In this document: piece after piece, positions 58,818-64,000 of the stretch
Numbering within the stretch: the stretch's first letter is position 1
Layout: every line of letters begins with the position of its first letter
NCBI RefSeq assembly: GCF_900117425.1
Contig: NZ_FPEH01000016.1
Span: 1 to 64,000 of the forward strand
DNA: 64,000 nt
Source: Novosphingobium sp. NDB2Meth1
GTDB taxonomy: Bacteria > Pseudomonadota > Alphaproteobacteria > Sphingomonadales > Sphingomonadaceae
Direction of reading: 5' to 3'
Notes under the pieces: model-generated
Databases searched by the model: none
What the model was told of the DNA's origin: nothing
The model's input: only the letters and a program-made list of their open reading frames with translations
Made by a program: the position numbers and the translations under genes

Positions 58818-61226
58818 ATGCTCATGATCCCCACCGACAACAGCCAGACCCTCGCCCAGCTCAAGATCGCAGCCGATGGCGCGGCCCGCGCGATCCCGCC
58901 AGTCTGGCCGCTCGCCTCGAGCGTCGCGGTCAACCCCTACCTCGGCCAGACCGGCCTGACGCTGGCCGAGACCGCCGCGCTGATGGCGCGCGTCTCGGGC
59001 ACGCCGGTGACCATGCCGCGCCAGTGGTACCGCGACCGGATCGCCAGCGGCGCAATCACCGAGGCACATCTCTCCGCCGCGCTTGCCGCTTCGCCGCATG
59101 CCGGAAAGCCCGGCTCGCTCACCGCGCTGCAAGCGGCGCTGATGCTTGAACCGGCACCCGCCAAGGCCGTCCCGACCGTCGCCGATCTCGCCGCCAAGGC
59201 CACCGGCATCGACTGGCCGGGGATCATTGCCGAGCGCTTCGGCGCCTGGGCCGGCGGCTACTTCGACAAAGGCCAGGCGCTGTGGGCCGCCCCGCGCGGC
59301 AAGGGCGCCTATGCCGCCTGGCAGGCGGTCGCCTCGCACGATCTGACGCCGGAAATCGCGGGCCTGACCGGTTTCGGCAGCCTCGTCGCCGATGCGCCCG
59401 AGCGCGCGGCCGAAGCGCTGGCCTGCGCCGTCGACACACTCGCGCTGCCGTCAGCGGCCCTGCCGACCTACTTCCACAGCCTGCTTGTGACGCTCGGCGG
59501 CTGGGCGCATGTCGCCCGCTACGAGCTGTGGCAGGCCGAACTTGCCGGCAAGAGCGACGAAACGATCACTGATTTCCTCACCATCCGCCTGCTTTGGGAG
59601 CAAGCGCTGCTGGGCCGCTACGGCAGCAAAATCGGACCAAGCTGGCTGGCGACAATCGCCGCGCACGAGGAACCGGTCGAGCCCTCTGCCGACCAGATCG
59701 TCGACGCGATCCTGCAGGAAGCCGCAGAGCGCGCAGGGCAGACGGCCCTGTCCGAAACGCTGGCAGAGCCGCTTGCCGGGTTCGAGCGTCAGCCCCCCGT
59801 GCTCCAGGCTGCCTTCTGCATCGATGTGCGCTCGGAAGTGTTCCGCCGCGCGCTGGAATCGCTCGACAAGCGCATCCAGACCTTGGGATTTGCCGGCTTC
59901 TTCGGCCTCACCGCCTCGCACCAGCGGTTTGCCTCGGACGTCCACGAACATCGCCTGCCGGTGCTGCTCAATGCCGGGCTGACCAGCCGCGTCGGCAGCG
60001 AAGGCGCGACCCATGCCCGCCACACCGCCCGCGCCGAGCGCGCCTGGGGCCGGTTCAAGCTGGCGGCGGTCTCCTCGTTCGCCTTCGTCGAAGCTGCGGG
60101 CCCGATCTATATCGGCAAGCTGCTCAAGGATGCGCTCGGCCTCAAGGCGAACAAGCCACCGCGCGATCCCAAGCCATTCGCCGATCCCGCGCCCGATACC
60201 GCGACCCGCGTCGGCATGGCCGCCTCGATCCTCGGCGCGATGTCGCTGACCACCGAGTTCGCGCCGCTGGTGCTGCTCGCCGGGCACGGCGCGAATGTCG
60301 TCAACAACCCGCATGCCAGCGGCCTCCACTGCGGGGCATGCGGCGGCTATTCCGGAGAAGTGAACGCGCGGCTGCTCGCTGGGCTGCTCAACGATCGCGA
60401 AGTGCGCGCCGGCCTTGTCGACAAGGGCATCCTGATACCCGACACCACGCTTTTCGTTGCCGCGCTGCACGACACGACCACCGACGCCGTGACGCTCTAC
60501 ACCGAAGACCAGCCCACGGACCTGCACCGCGATGCGATCGCGCAGGCCGAGCAGTGGCTGGCGGCGGCGGCCGTGCTCACCCGCAGCGAACGCGCGCTTC
60601 GCCTGCCGCGCGCGAACAGCGACGCGAGCGTGATCAAGCGCAGCCGCGACTGGTCGGAAACGCGGGCGGAATGGGCTCTCGCAGGCTGCAAGGCCTTCAT
60701 CGCCGCACCCCGCATGCGCACCGCCGGCCGCAGCCTCGAAGGCCGCGCCTTCCTCCACGACTACGTCTGGCAGCGCGACGAGGGCTTCGGCGTACTCGAA
60801 CTGATCATGACCGCGCCGGTCGTTGTCGCGAGCTGGATCAGCCTGCAGTATTACGGCTCGAGTGTTTCGCCCGAGCTGTTCGGCGGCGGCAACAAGCTGC
60901 TCCACAACGTGGTCGGCGGCATCGGCGTGATCGAGGGCAATGGCGGTCCGCTGCGCGCGGGCCTGCCGTGGCAGTCGGTCCACGACGGGCACCAACTGAT
61001 GCACGAGCCGCTGCGCCTTTCGGTCTGCATCGAAGCCCCGCGCGAGGCGATGACCGCGGTGCTCGAGAAGCATGCCGGGGTGCGCGCGCTGTTCGACAAC
61101 AAGTGGCTCCACCTCTTCGCCATCGACGACGAAGGCAAGCTCGCCTGGCGCTATGCTGGCGATTTGCAGTGGGAAGCGGCGACCGAGACGGCCCCGGCAG
61201 CGTCAGCAGCGGAAATGGCGATCTGA
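58818..61226 (+). CDS. dabA: DabA: zinc-dependent CO2-hydrating subunit (DUF2309)
   Basis: 802 residues. The beta-carbonic-anhydrase-like zinc site is Cys334 and Asp336 in [10 protein letters not shown], and His490 and Cys505 in [23 protein letters not shown]; the spacing (C-x-D, H-x14-C) equals that described for DabA. With DabB it converts CO2 to bicarbonate in the cytoplasm, driven by ion flux. In a heterotroph it would supply bicarbonate for carboxylases. ATG 58818 has GAAGGA upstream. The gene ends 3 bases before the next. Confidence 0.95.
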   Translation: MLMIPTDNSQTLAQLKIAADGAARAIPPVWPLASSVAVNPYLGQTGLTLAETAALMARVSGTPVTMPRQWYRDRIASGAITEAHLSAALAASPHAGKPGSLTALQAALMLEPAPAKAVPTVADLAAKATGIDWPGIIAERFGAWAGGYFDKGQALWAAPRGKGAYAAWQAVASHDLTPEIAGLTGFGSLVADAPERAAEALACAVDTLALPSAALPTYFHSLLVTLGGWAHVARYELWQAELAGKSDETITDFLTIRLLWEQALLGRYGSKIGPSWLATIAAHEEPVEPSADQIVDAILQEAAERAGQTALSETLAEPLAGFERQPPVLQAAFCIDVRSEVFRRALESLDKRIQTLGFAGFFGLTASHQRFASDVHEHRLPVLLNAGLTSRVGSEGATHARHTARAERAWGRFKLAAVSSFAFVEAAGPIYIGKLLKDALGLKANKPPRDPKPFADPAPDTATRVGMAASILGAMSLTTEFAPLVLLAGHGANVVNNPHASGLHCGACGGYSGEVNARLLAGLLNDREVRAGLVDKGILIPDTTLFVAALHDTTTDAVTLYTEDQPTDLHRDAIAQAEQWLAAAAVLTRSERALRLPRANSDASVIKRSRDWSETRAEWALAGCKAFIAAPRMRTAGRSLEGRAFLHDYVWQRDEGFGVLELIMTAPVVVASWISLQYYGSSVSPELFGGGNKLLHNVVGGIGVIEGNGGPLRAGLPWQSVHDGHQLMHEPLRLSVCIEAPREAMTAVLEKHAGVRALFDNKWLHLFAIDDEGKLAWRYAGDLQWEAATETAPAASAAEMAI

Positions 61227-61229
61227 ACG

Positions 61230-62072
61230 ATGGACGGCGCGCGGGCGGTGCTCGCGACAATGCACGGCAAGGAGAGGGTTATCGCCCCCCTTGCCGCGCG
61301 TTTCCTCGGGCTGGACGTGGTTGTTGCCGAAGGGCTCGATACCGATGCGTTCGGCACGTTCAGCCGGGATGTGCAGCGTATCGGAACGCCGCGCGAGGCA
61401 GCGCGGGCCAAGATCGCGGCGGCCTTCCGCCACCATCCCGAAGCCCGCGTGGGGCTGGCGAGCGAAGGCAGTTTCGGTCCGCACCCGAGCTTGCCGTTTG
61501 CTGCGCTGGACCGCGAACTCGTGGTCATGATCGATCGCGAGCGCGGGCTGGAACTCGTCGGCCACCATGCAACGATGGCCACCAACTTCGCGCATCAGGT
61601 GGTGACAGGCGCTGAAGCGGGACTGGCTTTCGCGGCAAAGGCCGGATTTCCTGCGCATGGCGTCATCGTGATGAGCGTGCTGGACGGCGCCTCTGCACCG
61701 CAGTTGGCGCTGTTCAAGGCCGTCGAAACCGAAACTGACCTCGCCGAAGTCCTCGCCCGTACGATCGCGCTCACCGGCGCCGCCCATATCGAGACCGACA
61801 TGCGCGCGCACCGCAACCCAAAGCGGATGCGCGCGATCAAGCGGGCGATGATCGACCTCATCCGCCGCTCGCGCAGCTTTTGTCCGGCATGCGCACGGCC
61901 CGGCTTTGCGATGACCGGACGCGCCAGTGGCCTCCCCTGCGCGTGGTGTTCCTCTCCAACACCTCTGGCCCGCGCGGAAGTCTGGACCTGCGAAGGCTGC
62001 GGCCACTGCGAGGAACGTCCGGTCAGCGCCGCCAGCGCCGATCCGATGCACTGCGAAGAGTGCAATCCTTAG
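61230..62072 (+). CDS. DUF6671-like zinc-ribbon protein at the end of the dab operon
   Basis: 280 residues. The N-terminal domain (about 1-210) has ATMHGKERVIAPLAARFLGLDVVVAEG, GLASEGSFGPHPSLPF and HIETDMRAHRNPKRM. The C-terminus has CxxC pairs in CPAC, CAWC, CEGC and CEEC, forming one or two zinc ribbons. I place it in DUF6671 from memory. It begins 3 bases after dabA, so translation is probably coupled. No function is known; an accessory role in DAB assembly, zinc loading or regulation is an inference. Its last 4 bases overlap the convergent dioxygenase gene. Confidence 0.75.
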   Translation: MDGARAVLATMHGKERVIAPLAARFLGLDVVVAEGLDTDAFGTFSRDVQRIGTPREAARAKIAAAFRHHPEARVGLASEGSFGPHPSLPFAALDRELVVMIDRERGLELVGHHATMATNFAHQVVTGAEAGLAFAAKAGFPAHGVIVMSVLDGASAPQLALFKAVETETDLAEVLARTIALTGAAHIETDMRAHRNPKRMRAIKRAMIDLIRRSRSFCPACARPGFAMTGRASGLPCAWCSSPTPLARAEVWTCEGCGHCEERPVSAASADPMHCEECNP

Positions 62073-62905
62073 GCCGCGAGCTTGTCGTAGCCGGTCGGCG
62101 TCACATCCTCGCCGAAGCGATAGGCGGAGGCAGTGATCCCGCCGCGCAGGTCATTCTCGGAATAGATGCACACGCCCGGATCACCGCCCGCCGCGCCGAC
62201 CGCGACCATCAGCGGGATGAGGTGATCCTCGCGCGGGTGAGCTACTCGGGCAGCCGGCGCCTGATCCCAGCGCAGCAGCTCTGCCGCCCGCGCCTCCGGT
62301 TCCAGATCGAGCAGGGTATGCCGCAGCCAACCGTCGAACTGCCGCGAAGGCTCGGCGGCCCGCGCGTCGAACATGCGCAAGTTGTGGTACGAAAGGCCCG
62401 AACCCATGATCACAACGCCCTCGTCCCGCAGCGGCGCCAGCGCGCGGCCGAGGGCGAGGTGCGCGGCGGGATCGTAGCCCTGCTTCATCGAAAGGCTGAC
62501 GACGGGAAGGTCCGCTTCCGGGCGGATCGGCTGCATCATCGAGAAGGTGCCGTGGTCGAACCCACGCGCCGGATCATCCCCGACCGCAATGCCCGCAGCC
62601 GAGGCCAGTTCGCGCACCCGGGCCGCCAGCACCGGATCACCGGGAGCCGCGTAGCGGATATGGTAGGTGTGCTCTGGAAAGCCGAAATAGTCGTAGACCA
62701 TCCCCGGCTGCGCGGCACTGGAAACCGTAAACTCCGGCTCCTCCCAATGCCCCGAAACCGCCAACACCGCGCGCGGCGGCTCGGGCAGCTGTGCAGGCAA
62801 CGCCTTGAGCGAGGCCTCCAGCCAGGCAAAGCCTTCGCGGAACGGGCCATCGAGCCAGGGCCAGGGGCCCCCGCCATGCGAGAGGAAGAACACGGGCTGC
62901 TTCAT
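62069..62905 (-). CDS. LigB/DODA-type extradiol dioxygenase (YgiD-like)
   Basis: 278 residues. LSHGGGPWPW, VSGHWEEPEF and FDHGTFSMM carry the iron-binding His candidates of class III extradiol dioxygenases, and HPREDHLIPLMVAVGAA is the family C-terminal signature. Close relatives are 4,5-DOPA dioxygenases; the natural substrate in bacteria is unclear. It is convergent with the DUF6671-like gene and downstream of the photolyase gene. Confidence 0.9.
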   Translation of the reverse strand: MKQPVFFLSHGGGPWPWLDGPFREGFAWLEASLKALPAQLPEPPRAVLAVSGHWEEPEFTVSSAAQPGMVYDYFGFPEHTYHIRYAAPGDPVLAARVRELASAAGIAVGDDPARGFDHGTFSMMQPIRPEADLPVVSLSMKQGYDPAAHLALGRALAPLRDEGVVIMGSGLSYHNLRMFDARAAEPSRQFDGWLRHTLLDLEPEARAAELLRWDQAPAARVAHPREDHLIPLMVAVGAAGGDPGVCIYSENDLRGGITASAYRFGEDVTPTGYDKLAA

Positions 62906-62981
62906 GCCGCCAATCTAGGCGGCACCGGGCCACGGCGACAGTGCCAAGATTCGCGGGTCTCTGTTCTAGAAACCCGAACGG

Positions 62982-64000
62982 TCAGAGCTTCGCCAGCACC
63001 GCCGCTGCGCTAGCGGCAATGCGTGCCTTCTCCGCATCGGCGAACTTGTCATAGGTCCGCACCATCTGCGCCATGCGCGGATTGCCGCCGATCTTGTCCC
63101 GGTGGCGCGCGATGAAGTCCCAATAGAGCGGGTTGAACGGGCAGGCATCCGGCCCCGTCCGCTGCTTCACGTCATACCGGCAAGTGCCGCAGTAGTTCGA
63201 CATGCGGTTGATATAGGCCCCGCTTGCGGCATAGGGCTTGGAGGCCAGCAACGCGCCATCGGCGAACTGGCTCATCCCCACGGTGTTGGGCAGCTCCACC
63301 CATTCATAGGCATCGGCATAGACGCCGAGATACCATTCGTGGAGCTCGTGCGGATCGATCCCGGCCAGCAGCGCGAAGGTGCCTGTCACCATCAAGCGCT
63401 GGATGTGATGGGCATAGGCGTGCTGGCGCGTCTGGGTGACAGCGGCGCGGACGCAGGCCATCTCGGTTTCCGCCGTCCAGTAGAACGCGGGCAGCGGGCG
63501 CGTGTGTTCAAGGAAATTGCGCCGCTCGTAGCCAGGGGCGGTCAGCCAGTAGATCCCGCGCACATATTCGCGCCAGCCGATGATCTGGCGGATGAAGCCC
63601 TCGGCGGCATTGAGCGGCACGCGGCCTGCCTGCCATTCCGCCTCGACCGCGCGGCAGACTTCCAGCGGATCGAGCAGCCCGCAATTGAGATACTGCGCGA
63701 TGACGGCATGGTAGAGGAACGGCTCGCCCTCCAGCATCGCGTCCTGATAGTCGCCGAAGCGGGGCAGCGCGCGCTTCACGAAGGCCGCGAAGGCGGCTTC
63801 GGCGTCGGGGCGGATGACGGCGAACTGGAAGGGTTCGAGATCGCCGAAGTGGTTGTCAAACCGCGCCGCGACCAGCGCCATGACCTCCGCCGTGATGGCA
63901 TCCGGCGCGAACACCGGAGGACTGGGCATGAACAGGTCCGGCGCCGCAGCCTTGCGGTTCTCCGCGTCGTAGTTCCACTCGCCGCCCGCCGGTTTGTCGC
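62982..64000 (-). CDS. FeS-type (6-4) photolyase/cryptochrome-like protein (5' end beyond window)
   Basis: At least 338 residues, the C-terminal two-thirds; the reading frame continues through 64000. GGEWNYDAENRK (edge), FVKRALPRFGDYQDAM, IRQIIGWREYVRGIYW and NTVGMSQFADG are typical of the FeS-BCP/PhrB group. Four Cys for a [4Fe-4S] cluster are seen: YLNCGLL, NYCGTCRYD and DACPFNPLYWDF. Members repair (6-4) photoproducts with FAD and a ribolumazine antenna. Confidence 0.92.
   Translation of the reverse strand, partial: DKPAGGEWNYDAENRKAAAPDLFMPSPPVFAPDAITAEVMALVAARFDNHFGDLEPFQFAVIRPDAEAAFAAFVKRALPRFGDYQDAMLEGEPFLYHAVIAQYLNCGLLDPLEVCRAVEAEWQAGRVPLNAAEGFIRQIIGWREYVRGIYWLTAPGYERRNFLEHTRPLPAFYWTAETEMACVRAAVTQTRQHAYAHHIQRLMVTGTFALLAGIDPHELHEWYLGVYADAYEWVELPNTVGMSQFADGALLASKPYAASGAYINRMSNYCGTCRYDVKQRTGPDACPFNPLYWDFIARHRDKIGGNPRMAQMVRTYDKFADAEKARIAASAAAVLAKL

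Overview
The window is GC-rich chromosomal DNA of a Gram-negative alphaproteobacterium, most likely a sphingomonad of the Novosphingobium/Sphingobium type. Support comes from the rpmH-rnpA-yidD-yidC-engB block, the adjacent quinone-methylase and UbiB genes, TonB-dependent sugar uptake, typical sphingomonad intergenic repeats (hairpins with G-rich tails, and a 25-base inverted repeat with the sphingomonad-type CTGTCGAAG core), frequent GTG/TTG starts, and families that recur in this order (SDR_c10, nitronate monooxygenase, FeS-type photolyase). This assignment is an inference from gene content; no rRNA or other marker is present. No tRNA, rRNA, CRISPR array, prophage or intact insertion sequence was seen.

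Layout. 1-3255: tail of an FG-GAP-like repeat protein, an SDR/DsbA-family isomerase pair, a family-4-like uracil-DNA glycosylase and a nitrilase. 3256-10645: a sucrose utilisation locus with an MFS sugar importer, an intracellular GH68 beta-fructofuranosidase, a ROK fructokinase, a LacI regulator and a TonB receptor, tied together by a shared near-palindromic operator. 10646-14354: paired acyl-CoA dehydrogenases and a nitronate monooxygenase separated by repeat hairpins. 14444-20554: DNA repair and cofactor housekeeping (mutM, ubiE, ubiB, an acyltransferase, coaBC, dut). 20574-28525: envelope and export functions (DUF4136 lipoprotein, trpS, murJ, secB, Tim44-like protein, mltA, Smr protein, dapE). 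28659-34839: GST, a truncated EAL domain, the engB-yidC-yidD-rnpA-rpmH block, a gene-less control region and a universal stress protein behind an FNR-type box. 34987-46405: HAD hydrolase, scoAB, GST, GNAT, a MarR-controlled EmrAB pump whose EmrB is fused to a DUF983 domain, an acyltransferase/DUF1295 pair, and a divergent 5'-nucleotidase/TetR pair. 46651-51692: hbd, cobalamin adenosyltransferase, gluQ, a 27-residue membrane peptide and guaA.

51705-62072 is the most unusual part. It holds (a) a MerR regulator divergent from a glutaredoxin-MauE fusion and a His/Met-rich outer-membrane-like protein, with a promoter whose layout matches classic mer promoters but with no merA/T/P; (b) an azoreductase-like flavoprotein; (c) a TauD/TfdA-fold protein that has lost two of three iron ligands and lies behind a perfect FNR box; and (d) a LysR-dabB-dabA inorganic-carbon accumulation operon with a third, zinc-ribbon (DUF6671-like) gene 3 bases downstream of dabA. 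The window closes with a LigB-type dioxygenase and the 3' part of an iron-sulfur photolyase gene.

Several regulator/operator pairs are visible as dyads: LacI-type at two promoters, and MarR, TetR, MerR, LysR and FNR types. All functional statements come from reading motifs by eye; no database search was run.
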